5,352 nt of DNA from Pseudomonadota bacterium (GCA_021813195.1 JAKALI010000349.1:1-5352), one strand, 5' to 3'; counted from the stretch's first letter, positions 1-5,352 are shown. Notes: generated by a model from the letters alone, not told the origin. Translations and numbers: made by a program.

Positions 1-1
1 C

Positions 2-19
2 CATTCGCCATCTCCTTCC
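2..19 (-). promoter_or_regulatory. Possible ribosome-binding site and start codon of a gene leaving the window
   Basis: On the minus strand a strong Shine-Dalgarno-like GGAAGGAG (19 to 12) is followed after seven bases by an ATG (4 to 2). This spacing suits translation initiation, so a further minus-strand gene may begin at the left edge. Only the start codon is inside the window, so nothing can be said about the product. A second ATG touching the purine run (11 to 9) is too close to it to use it. The call rests on the motif alone. Confidence 0.3.
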
Positions 20-265
20 CTAATCGATCTGAGAGTAATACGGCGGCAAATATGAAATTGTGCAAGCGATTTGCAGGAGCGAAGTTGGGCCGAAAGGGCC
101 GGGATTCTCAGTCTCCCAGCCCCATCTCTTTCAAGAACGCCGGCCACGCGGCTTGGGGATGTGGAACGAATTTCAAAACCAGTCCTGGTACCGCCACATC
201 GACCGACAAGCGACAGGCCAGTGCGCTGAGTGCCACATATGCGGAACGCAGCGCGAGCCATTCGA
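20..265. other. Intergenic stretch after the RIC gene, no supported gene
   Basis: These 246 bases separate the RIC stop codon from the possible start at the left edge. Short open frames exist on both strands, but none combines a start, a ribosome-binding site and a recognisable product. A small inverted repeat, ACCAG-tc-CTGGT (178-189), is followed on the minus strand by only three T residues, so it is at best a weak terminator. I see no strong terminator and no RNA gene. Confidence 0.5.
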
Positions 266-982
266 TTAGCTCTTCAGCGCTTTTCCTGACAGAGCCCGTG
301 GGAAAAGTATGTTGTTTTCCTTGTGAATGTGCTCATGCAGGTCACGCTCAAAGTTCTCCAGCCCGTCAAGCAAAGCCCGGTAGGTGTTGCAAGCCCAGTC
401 CGGTGGCGAGTAGCTGTCCGTAATGCGCCGCAGAGTCGCCAGGGCCTCACCCGCCTGTTCATGCTCCGATTCCATCTGCCGGATCGGCGCCGCAACTGTC
501 AGCCGGTGCGATCCGTTGCCTCCTGCGCCGTCGAGTTCCCGGATCAGGGGGAAGAGGATCCGTTCCTCTTTCATCATGTGACTGGTCATTTCCGTGGCAA
601 GACCGTCGAAAGTGTCGCGCACGGTGAGCAAGCGCGCGTCACGCTCTCCATGGACCGAGGCCACTTTTTCCGCCAATGTGCGCAGCCGTGGGGTCTCCGT
701 CTTCACGAAGACGTGGTGTGTCTGCTCAATGTGATCGGCGAGGGCGATTAAAGACATGGTGGCCGGGTCAACCCGTGGAGGAGTGCCTGAGGCCCGACTG
801 CTCTCCTCGGCCAACTGTGACAGCACTACCTGCGGGTCGAGCGATCGGCTCCGACAGGCATCGTCCAGCGACACCTTCCCGCCGCAACAGTAGTCGATCC
901 CAAGAGTTTCAAAGACCCGTGACAGACGGGGTTCCTGTGTCACGATCTCGCCGACGGTTTGATTGCTTTCAAATCGATTCAC
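266..982 (-). CDS. ric: RIC/YtfE/ScdA-type di-iron iron-sulfur cluster repair protein
   Basis: This 238-residue cytoplasmic protein belongs to the RIC (repair of iron centres) family, which restores iron-sulfur clusters damaged by nitric oxide or oxidants. Residues 1-60 form the ScdA N-terminal domain with the hallmark DYCCGG motif (30-35). Residues 75-235 form a hemerythrin-like four-helix bundle. Likely di-iron ligands, placed by analogy with E. coli YtfE, are H89 (or H90), H135 and E139 of the HMMKE motif, H174, and H218 and E222 in the HIHKEN segment. Length is close to the usual 220-245 residues. I chose a GTG start because AAGGGAGA (995 to 988) lies five bases upstream and the family N-terminus begins there; the longer in-frame ATG at 1114 would overlap the upstream gene. 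It is the last gene of the probable tetR-DUF6448-ric operon, 52 bases after the preceding stop. Symbols ric, scdA and ytfE are all used for this family. Confidence 0.93.
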   Translation of the reverse strand: MNRFESNQTVGEIVTQEPRLSRVFETLGIDYCCGGKVSLDDACRSRSLDPQVVLSQLAEESSRASGTPPRVDPATMSLIALADHIEQTHHVFVKTETPRLRTLAEKVASVHGERDARLLTVRDTFDGLATEMTSHMMKEERILFPLIRELDGAGGNGSHRLTVAAPIRQMESEHEQAGEALATLRRITDSYSPPDWACNTYRALLDGLENFERDLHEHIHKENNILFPRALSGKALKS

Positions 983-1034
983 TGCATTCTCCCTTCCAGA
1001 CCCCGACGGGGACTGTATGTGCCAACGACTCTGC

Positions 1035-1661
1035 CTAATGAACGTGTTCTTGTTCTGTGGCCGGACGGGCATGCGACTCGCCCTTTCCCAGGTATTCGTG
1101 CAATCCTTCCACAAAATGCACGTAGGTGACGTACGCTTCGACGAATTCGCGGCCCTGCGCTACGGATTCATCCTTATGTTTGCTCTGTTCGTGGGCGTGA
1201 TTAAACCGTGCGATGATGCCGGCGCGAACGGCGCTGGCTACACTGTCGGCGAGCGTGTGCACGTTTCCGGATTCCATCGCCTGGTCAGCCGCCACAAGAA
1301 TCGGAGGGATACTGCCGGCTGGTTTCAGACCGGTGAACGGGGCACCCTCTGCCGCGCGGTGTACACGGACGAAGGTCTCCATGAACAGTTGATCTGCAAT
1401 CGGGCGTGCCTCTTCTGACTGAACTCGAAGGGCGCGTACTTTTTCAGACAGACTCTTGATCTGAGCTTCATCGGCGGGCGTGATCCATTTGAGCAAAGGC
1501 GTGATATCTCCCCCGGCGAGAGCCGTCCGAATGGACGTGATGATGGGTCCATCCTCGGAATCGCAGTGCGCTTGCGCCGGTCGGCTCATCAAGAGGACCG
1601 CGCCGATCATCAGGACCTGGCTTACGACCGCAAGCCCGCGTGTTAATTGATTCTTCTTCAT
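1035..1661 (-). CDS. Exported DUF6448-family protein, possibly metal-binding
   Basis: This 208-residue protein has a clear Sec signal peptide: basic MKKNQLTR, a hydrophobic core near 10-25, and an AQA cleavage site (29-31). The predicted mature form starts His32-Cys33-Asp34. The layout matches what I recall of DUF6448: an HCDxxDGP start, a central VHRAAEGAPFTGLKPAG segment (100-116), then helices rich in His and Glu (NHAHEQSKH 154-162; EAYVTYVHFVEGLHE 175-189) and a short His-containing tail. The family has no established function that I know of. An all-helical exported protein with a metal site is an inference. The start is firm: AAAGGAGG (1675 to 1668) lies six bases before the ATG, the best ribosome-binding site here, suggesting strong expression. 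The gene lies between the TetR gene (64-base gap) and ric (52-base gap), so a stress-response role tied to Fe-S repair is plausible. No lipobox is seen. Confidence 0.85.
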   Translation of the reverse strand: MKKNQLTRGLAVVSQVLMIGAVLLMSRPAQAHCDSEDGPIITSIRTALAGGDITPLLKWITPADEAQIKSLSEKVRALRVQSEEARPIADQLFMETFVRVHRAAEGAPFTGLKPAGSIPPILVAADQAMESGNVHTLADSVASAVRAGIIARFNHAHEQSKHKDESVAQGREFVEAYVTYVHFVEGLHEYLGKGESHARPATEQEHVH

Positions 1662-1675
1662 GACAAACCTCCTTT

Positions 1676-1691
1676 GATTGACAGTCCAATC
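1676..1691. repeat. Small inverted repeat upstream of the DUF6448 ribosome-binding site
   Basis: GATTG (1676-1680) and CAATC (1687-1691) are perfect complements separated by six bases. On the transcript the hairpin would sit directly before the AAAGGAGG of the DUF6448 gene. It could help set relative expression within the operon, for example by protecting a processed 5' end. A five-base stem is also common by chance, so this is weakly supported. Confidence 0.2.
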
Positions 1692-1725
1692 TCCGAAAAC
1701 GAACAAGCATCAATCGGCACCGGCA

Positions 1726-2340
1726 TTACCTCCCGGCGCCGCTGTTACCTATCAGGGCCCGTTCCAGAAGTGTCCATGTGCGCGCGGTCAAATCCGCGTC
1801 TCCGGCGGCCCGGCCGGAACGAATCCGCATGTGACCAATTGCGTGAATGGCGCCCAGTACGAGTAGCGCCCCATCTGCGGGTCTCACGTCGTCAGCCAAA
1901 AGCCCGTTTCCCGCCGCTTTGTTCAGGCAACCGATCACGAACCGTTGTGATCTCCGTTTCAATTCGTCAAGGCGCTCCGCTCGCGCCGGTGAGTTGAGGT
2001 TTGGAACCAGGCCTTGGGTCAGCAGAAGCCGGGAGACCTCAGGATGCTTTCGCATCACGTTTACCCGCTTCTCAAAGAAGAGGCGCAAGGATGTGATCGG
2101 ATCGGCGGCATCTGGAGGAAAGTCTGCAAAGATGATTTCTTCGATGCGGTCCACGATCGCGTCGAGGGTTTCCTCCAGGGATGTGAGGTGGCGGAAGATG
2201 GTGCCACCGCTTATCCCGATTGCCGCTCCCAATCGTTCGGCTGTGAACTGGCGCGACCCGTCGTCTGCGAGAATGCGCATGCCGGCCGCGACGAGTTCGT
2301 GGCGGCGGACTTCCGTCGATTTGCGTGTTGGCTCTGTCAT
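1726..2340 (-). CDS. TetR/AcrR-family transcriptional repressor
   Basis: This 204-residue protein has a typical TetR N-terminal DNA-binding domain at about residues 11-70. The helix-turn-helix spans about 33-54 (TAERLGAAIGISGGTIFRHL), with the usual GGTIFRHF-like recognition helix and the following 'LEETLDAIVDRIEE' helix. The C-terminal half (about 75-200) is the variable helical ligand-binding and dimerisation region, so the inducer cannot be read from sequence. I start at the ATG at 2340, which has AGAGG about five bases upstream. An in-frame TTG at 2358 lies inside the operator palindrome and is less likely. A perfect 18-base palindrome 17 bases upstream of this start is the probable operator, so the protein should repress itself and the two genes downstream. 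With a DUF6448 gene and ric as targets, the signal is plausibly linked to oxidative, nitrosative or metal stress; that is inference. Confidence 0.9.
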   Translation of the reverse strand: MTEPTRKSTEVRRHELVAAGMRILADDGSRQFTAERLGAAIGISGGTIFRHLTSLEETLDAIVDRIEEIIFADFPPDAADPITSLRLFFEKRVNVMRKHPEVSRLLLTQGLVPNLNSPARAERLDELKRRSQRFVIGCLNKAAGNGLLADDVRPADGALLVLGAIHAIGHMRIRSGRAAGDADLTARTWTLLERALIGNSGAGR

Positions 2341-2357
2341 CTTGCCTCTGATACGCA

Positions 2358-2375
2358 AGCAAGTATTTACTTGCT
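2358..2375. promoter_or_regulatory. Probable TetR operator, perfect 18-base palindrome
   Basis: AGCAAGTA-tt-TACTTGCT is a perfect inverted repeat with 8-base arms and a two-base spacer; two further complementary pairs (CG/CG at 2354-2355 and 2378-2379) flank it after two mismatches. It lies 17 bases upstream of the tetR ATG and overlaps the proposed -10 box. Size, symmetry and position are typical of autoregulatory operators of TetR-family repressors. Binding by this particular repressor is inferred from adjacency. Confidence 0.8.
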
Positions 2376-2393
2376 AACGAAATTCTCTGGCAA
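2364..2393 (-). promoter_or_regulatory. Candidate promoter of the tetR-DUF6448-ric operon
   Basis: On the minus strand TTGCCA (2393 to 2388) resembles a sigma70 -35 box, and TAAATA (2369 to 2364) stands 18 bases further on as a modest -10 box. The -10 box lies inside the palindromic operator, so bound repressor would block polymerase directly. The leader to the tetR ATG would be short, roughly 15-20 bases. The -10 match is only partial, so the exact promoter is less certain than the operator. Confidence 0.45.
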
Positions 2394-2446
2394 CCCCCGA
2401 ATTTTTCCCGCCGTCGCCAGAAGTAATTGGACGACAACGAATTGCT

Positions 2447-2474
2447 AATTTATCGCCACCCAAGGCAAACTCAA
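2447..2474 (-). promoter_or_regulatory. Weaker alternative upstream promoter for the tetR operon
   Basis: On the minus strand TTGAGT (2474 to 2469) and TAAATT (2452 to 2447) are spaced by 16 bases and each match much of the sigma70 consensus. Transcription from here would pass through the operator before reaching tetR. It could be a second promoter or chance, as this 190-base gap is more AT-rich than its surroundings. Confidence 0.25.
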
Positions 2475-2510
2475 TGTGGGAGTCAAGCCCACGCCCCGGG
2501 ACGCACAAGT

Positions 2511-2534
2511 GCCTCTGCCCCACGGGCCAAAGGC
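2511..2534 (-). terminator. Stem-loop directly after the GNAT gene, possible terminator
   Basis: Starting two bases past the GNAT stop codon, the minus strand reads GCCTTT-g-GCCC, a GTG loop, then GGGC-AGAGGC. This folds into a ten-pair stem with one bulged G and one G-U pair. No T run follows, so it is not a classical intrinsic terminator. It could act as a factor-assisted terminator or as a 3' end protecting the transporter-GNAT message. Its place at the end of the unit supports one of these roles. Confidence 0.45.
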
Positions 2535-2536
2535 TG

Positions 2537-2938
2537 TCATCCGCTTTGCCGGGAGTGATTCCGCCGAATCATGGCGTGAGAGTCAGTGAATCCTAGCTTT
2601 CGATAGAACGGCATGACGTCTTCATCGCAGACAACGTCGATGGCATACATCTCATTCAATGTGCCCACCATCCGCCGAAGAAGTTCGGATCCGATGCCGT
2701 GCCCTTTGTGGCTCGGCAGCACCTCCAACAGCGGTATGAATGCATAAAACACACCGTCGGAAATCGCGTTGATGAATCCCACGCACCGGCCCTCATCCAT
2801 GGCCAGCCAGACACGGGCACTACCCCGCAGTATCCTCAAATGAGTTTGCGGATCGGGCGGGTTCTTCCAATTGACAAAGAACCCCTGCAATTGATCGGCG
2901 CGAATCTTGCCGGCATCGTCAGTGTAATCGATCGCCAT
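2537..2938 (-). CDS. GNAT-family N-acetyltransferase
   Basis: This 133-residue protein is a compact single-domain GCN5-related acetyltransferase that would transfer an acetyl group from acetyl-CoA to an amine. Motif A is clear at 72-90: the strand LEVLPSHKG followed by the pyrophosphate-binding HGIGSELLRRM, carrying the K/RxxGxG pattern as K78-G-H-G81-I-G83. FYRKLGF (111-117) is the usual motif B segment, with Y112 as a candidate general acid. The length is short but normal for small GNATs. The substrate cannot be told from sequence. The ATG at 2938 has TGGAG seven bases upstream. The gene begins 59 bases after the transporter stop on the same strand and is probably co-transcribed with it. 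A stem-loop follows its stop codon. The pairing with an anion transporter does not by itself reveal the substrate. Confidence 0.88.
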   Translation of the reverse strand: MAIDYTDDAGKIRADQLQGFFVNWKNPPDPQTHLRILRGSARVWLAMDEGRCVGFINAISDGVFYAFIPLLEVLPSHKGHGIGSELLRRMVGTLNEMYAIDVVCDEDVMPFYRKLGFTDSHAMIRRNHSRQSG

Positions 2939-2997
2939 GAGTCAGCTCCATTTGAACAGACATTCCGGGATGATGCCGGCGTCGTTCCTCGCTCGCG

Positions 2998-4530
2998 CTA
3001 CTGAGTCGCGGAAAGAAGCGGCACGATGAGCACATAGGTGAGAGCGGTGATGATCACGATGCCGATGATGTTCAGCCAGAAGCCGGCTTTCATCATCTGC
3101 GGCATGCGTACCAGCCCGGTACCGAACACGATCGCGTTGGGCGGTGTGCCGACCGGCATCATGAAGGCGCAACTGGCGGCGATGGTCGAGGGCAGAAGCA
3201 GGAACATCGGCTTCACGCCCAGGACCGGAGCGAGCGCCGCGAGGATCGGCAACATCGTGGCAACCTGAGCAGTATTCGAGGTCAGCTCGGACATGAATAC
3301 CATCACGGCGATCACAATGAACACGACAAGCATCGCCGGCCACCCCGTGAAGCCCCCTGAAAGACTCCCGACATAATCGCCGACGCCATTCGCCTCGGTG
3401 GCCGCGGCCAGCGCCATCCCGCCGCCGAAGAGGATCAACACTCCCCATGGCAATTTGACCGCACTGGCCCAGCCGGTCACAAATACTCCCCGCTTGCGGT
3501 CGACGGGGATGATGAAGAGTGCCATGGCGGCGGCGACAGCGATCACGGCATCCGATAGTCCCGCCAGCGGCGAAACGCCGCCAAGCTTGATGCCTGCCAG
3601 GAGCGGACGAAACACCCACAAGAACACGGTGACCGCGAAGACCGCCGTCGTGGCGCGCTCGCCGCGGTTCAATGGACCGAGTTTGCTGATCTCCTCTATG
3701 ACCCAGGCGCGTCCGCCTTCGATCTCGCGCATCTTCATCGGAAACAACACGCGCGTGTTGAGCAGCCACGCAACCGGCAAGAACAGGAGTATGACCGGGA
3801 TGCCCACCAGCATCCACTTGAAGAATGACACTTCCACGCCGTATGTCTGGGCGTAGAAACGAACAAAGATACCATTGGGCGGTGAGCCGATGATCGTCCC
3901 CAGCCCGCCGATCGACGCCGCATAGGCGACACCCAGAAGAAGTCCCAATCCCAGATTCCGGTCGTCAACATCGACCTGTGGAATGCCGCCGTGTTCGGCC
4001 AGTGACTTCCCGGTGCGCCGTACCAGCGACAAGTCAACAATGGAGAGAGCAATCGGCACCATCATCGCCGCCGTGGCGGTGTTCGACACCCACATACTGA
4101 CAAAGGCGGTGGCGCCCATGATGCCCCCGACAATCGCCGCCGGCCGTGTGCCGACCCACTTCAATGCCTGAAACGCGATTCTGCGATCAAGCCCCCAGCG
4201 CTGAATCGCCGAGGCGAGGACAAAGCCGCCAAGGAATAGAAAGATCACGTCGGCGCCGTAGTTCGCCGTTGTCTTGCCGAGCGGCATGACGCCAAGCATT
4301 GGGAATGCGACGATGGGGAGTAGGGAGGTGACCTCAATCTCCACCGCCTCCGTCATCCACCACGCCGCCATCCACGCCATCATCGCCAGCGTGGCGCGCG
4401 TGGCCTGTGCCAGGGGCACGACCTTGCCGGCAGCATCCGTGTATTCGGTGGGCAGCGCCAGATAGATCGCCAGCGCCAGCACGGGCCCTGCGACCAATCC
4501 GATCTGGCGCACTCTATGCTGCAGGCCCAT
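2998..4530 (-). CDS. SLC13/DASS-family sodium-coupled anion symporter
   Basis: This 510-residue inner-membrane protein belongs to the divalent anion:Na+ symporter family (VcINDY, SLC13), which imports C4-dicarboxylates, citrate, sulfate or related anions using the sodium gradient. Both Ser-Asn-Thr motifs that bind substrate and sodium are present, in MWVSNTATAAMM (S149-N150-T151) and ELTSNTAQVA (S418-N419-T420). The repeat-related GSPPNG (215-220) and GTPPNA (461-466) match the two-fold inverted-repeat fold. The family signature SCAFMMPVGTPPNAIV is at 453-468. Hydrophobic segments run throughout from about residue 10 to 506, and I see no frameshift. Length is within the family's range. The ATG at 4530 has GAAGGGG a few bases upstream. 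Dicarboxylate transport is the commonest bacterial role, but sulfate or another anion cannot be excluded. The gene has its own candidate promoter upstream and is followed by the GNAT gene. Confidence 0.93.
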   Translation of the reverse strand: MGLQHRVRQIGLVAGPVLALAIYLALPTEYTDAAGKVVPLAQATRATLAMMAWMAAWWMTEAVEIEVTSLLPIVAFPMLGVMPLGKTTANYGADVIFLFLGGFVLASAIQRWGLDRRIAFQALKWVGTRPAAIVGGIMGATAFVSMWVSNTATAAMMVPIALSIVDLSLVRRTGKSLAEHGGIPQVDVDDRNLGLGLLLGVAYAASIGGLGTIIGSPPNGIFVRFYAQTYGVEVSFFKWMLVGIPVILLFLPVAWLLNTRVLFPMKMREIEGGRAWVIEEISKLGPLNRGERATTAVFAVTVFLWVFRPLLAGIKLGGVSPLAGLSDAVIAVAAAMALFIIPVDRKRGVFVTGWASAVKLPWGVLILFGGGMALAAATEANGVGDYVGSLSGGFTGWPAMLVVFIVIAVMVFMSELTSNTAQVATMLPILAALAPVLGVKPMFLLLPSTIAASCAFMMPVGTPPNAIVFGTGLVRMPQMMKAGFWLNIIGIVIITALTYVLIVPLLSATQ

Positions 4531-4583
4531 GGTCCCCTTCGATCCTCCGCATGGACGGTTGATGTGGCATCATCGTCTTCGTG

Positions 4584-4612
4584 AGTATTCAGAGTTCAAT
4601 GTCCTCCGTCAA
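4584..4612 (-). promoter_or_regulatory. Candidate sigma70 promoter of the transporter-GNAT unit
   Basis: On the minus strand TTGACG (4612 to 4607) is a five-of-six -35 match, and AATACT (4589 to 4584), a four-of-six -10 match, follows after an ideal 17-base spacer. Transcription would start near 4577 and leave a leader of about 45-50 bases before the transporter ATG. The -35 box overlaps the 8-base palindrome TCAATTGA (4609-4616), which may be chance. Confidence 0.5.
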
Positions 4613-4673
4613 TTGAAGATTTGACCGGCGATGAGCGCCCGTGACGCCAGGCGCCAATGGGGGAGCTCCGACA

Positions 4674-4699
4674 GCAATGCCCATGCAGTGGGCAATTGC
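4674..4699. repeat. Imperfect inverted repeat, potential hairpin
   Basis: GCAATGCCCA (4674-4683) and TGGGC-a-ATTGC (4689-4699) pair over ten bases with one bulged A and a five-base loop. It lies about 90 bases past the stop of the glycosyltransferase fragment and about 60 bases before the transporter promoter. No T run follows on either strand. It might mark a transcript end or a protein-binding site; the role is open. Confidence 0.35.
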
Positions 4700-4789
4700 G
4701 GTATCGTCCTCCACGGCACGAGAAACCGATTGTTGAGGCTGCTCTGGCAACGGTCCGGGATTCCGACATCTGGTTCTGCTGCTGCATTC

Positions 4790-5275
4790 TCATGAAGTGA
4801 CTCGCCGCCAGATTCTCACTGCGTTTCCATGATCTCCGATAACCGTGTCGGTCACATACTCCTTTTGAAACCACGCTTCGTGCGTGAACAACTCGACCGG
4901 TGAGCGCGGAGGCTCGATGAACATCAAGTAGGCGGGACGATACTCGCGGATGTACCAACTGTACTCGCCGCGCCGCAAATGATCGACAACGTCAGGTGTG
5001 ACCAGCCCGGCGCCGTCGATGATCGGTCCCTTTTCGTAATAGAAGCACAGAACTCCGATATCGTTGGCGCCAACTGATGTGCCGCCGGGCACTCTGGCAT
5101 TCAGCCATTCGGCGGCAAGTTCATGGGTGCCTTTTCGCTCTGTGGCCGGCATTCGCGATACAGTCAGAGGCAGCATGACGGCGACGAGTGTTAGCCCGGA
5201 TATTTCATGAGCACGCCTGTGGGCATCGGAGTGGGTGCGGACTGATTGGATTTTGGCATTTCGGTGCTTTGATGG
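4790..5275 (-). pseudogene. C-terminal remnant of an ArnT/GT39-like membrane glycosyltransferase
   Basis: The frame is open from a TGA at 5278-5276 to the stop at 4790; the first ATG is at 5176, giving 128 residues. It encodes one hydrophobic helix (ISGLTLVAVMLPLTVS, 5203 to 5156), then a soluble domain with HELAAEWLNARVPGG, GANDIGVLCFYY, 'IIDGAGLVTPDVVDHLRRGE' and an EYRPAYLMFIEP strand. From family knowledge this order (AEWL..PPG, NDIG, D..GL..P, R..YL..) is the periplasmic C-terminal domain of polyprenyl-phosphate-dependent membrane glycosyltransferases, which normally follows about a dozen membrane helices. Those helices are absent: the codons before the last helix are polar, and no frame in the remaining 74 bases at the edge is hydrophobic. 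It therefore looks like a 5'-truncated remnant, perhaps cut by rearrangement. Alternatively it is a small independent membrane-anchored protein, but no ribosome-binding site precedes the ATG. The family call is from motif memory. Confidence 0.6.
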
Positions 5276-5278
5276 TCA

Positions 5279-5352
5279 TCGACGGAGAGGTGGCGGTGTT
5301 TTTGGGCACACGCCCCCTTACCCCCGTTGTTTATCGCGTGCCGGGGACAGCA
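5279..5352. other. Edge sequence upstream of the remnant, nothing recognised
   Basis: This short GC-rich stretch holds no supported gene. A GGGC-acac-GCCC inverted repeat preceded by five T residues is visible near 5301-5320, but the T run is on the wrong side for a terminator on either strand. The end of the window carries GTGCCGGGGACAGCA, which might belong to a dispersed repeat that continues outside; this cannot be judged here. Confidence 0.3.

Larger units (their letters stand above)
4531..4789. other. Intergenic region between the glycosyltransferase remnant and the transporter
   Basis: These 259 bases contain no frame I can support as a gene. A minus-strand frame crossing part of it is a shadow of the glycosyltransferase fragment, with an unusual Arg/Ser/Cys-rich composition. 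The region holds a hairpin (4674-4699) and a promoter-like pair (4584-4612), both listed separately. I see no tRNA, riboswitch or insertion-sequence end. Confidence 0.5.

Noticed and set aside
60..269. Plus-strand frame of 69 residues with a CAECHIC segment near its end
   Set aside because: Two cysteine pairs caught the eye, but the start lacks a convincing ribosome-binding site, the order CAECHIC is not a heme-binding CxxCH, its end overlaps the ric stop, and the rest resembles no family I know.
33..312. Minus-strand frame running out of the ric end, with a hydrophobic stretch near LIEWLALRSAYVALSALA
   Set aside because: It is open and looks somewhat protein-like, but it has no ATG before the hydrophobic part, no ribosome-binding site and no recognised family.
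983..1114. Longer RIC protein starting at the ATG at 1114
   Set aside because: The extra 44 residues overlap the upstream DUF6448 gene, do not resemble the ScdA N-terminus and lack a good ribosome-binding site, whereas the GTG at 982 has one.
2341..2358. TTG start for the TetR protein at 2358
   Set aside because: It lies inside the operator palindrome, and the ATG at 2340 has a suitable AGAGG upstream and better matches the usual TetR N-terminal length.
2942..3817. Minus-strand frame of 291 residues within the transporter gene
   Set aside because: It is an alternative frame of the SLC13 gene, very rich in Arg, His and Gly with no family features; the transporter frame has all the diagnostic motifs.
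4596..4958. Minus-strand frame of 120 residues between the remnant and the transporter
   Set aside because: Its Arg/Ser/Cys-rich composition and overlap with the glycosyltransferase fragment mark it as a shadow; no ribosome-binding site is seen.
1..5352. CRISPR arrays, tRNA or rRNA genes, complete insertion sequences, toxin-antitoxin pairs
   Set aside because: I found no regularly spaced repeats, cloverleaf-like sequence, transposase or paired small genes anywhere in the window.

Overview
The window is about 57% GC. Every gene I can support lies on the minus strand, so transcription runs from the right edge to the left. The genes have clear Shine-Dalgarno sites, and one encodes a Sec-type signal peptide. 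This fits a free-living, probably Gram-negative, environmental bacterium; I cannot name a phylum from the sequence.

Right part (about 4790-5352): the C-terminal soluble domain of what looks like a multi-pass membrane glycosyltransferase (ArnT/GT39-like). Only its last membrane helix and periplasmic domain remain. The frame is closed by a stop upstream, and the preceding bases encode nothing membrane-like, so it is probably a remnant. A 258-base gap follows, holding a hairpin and a good sigma70-like promoter. Middle part (2537-4530): that promoter would drive a complete SLC13/DASS-type sodium-coupled anion transporter, followed 59 bases later by a small GNAT acetyltransferase. A stem-loop starts two bases after the GNAT stop.

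Left part (266-2375) is the most interesting. It holds three genes in a probable operon: a TetR-type repressor, an exported protein of the uncharacterised DUF6448 family, and a RIC/YtfE/ScdA-type di-iron protein that repairs iron-sulfur clusters. A perfect 18-base palindrome sits 17 bases before the tetR start, overlapping the proposed -10 box. It is very probably the repressor's own operator and would control all three genes.

RIC proteins respond to nitrosative and oxidative damage, so the operon is plausibly a stress module that pairs cytoplasmic Fe-S repair with an exported partner. The predicted mature N-terminus of the DUF6448 protein is His-Cys-Asp, which recalls the nickel hook of nickel superoxide dismutase but lacks that hook's second cysteine. 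A metal-dependent redox role is therefore a testable idea. At the extreme left edge a ribosome-binding site and ATG may open a further minus-strand gene that leaves the window.
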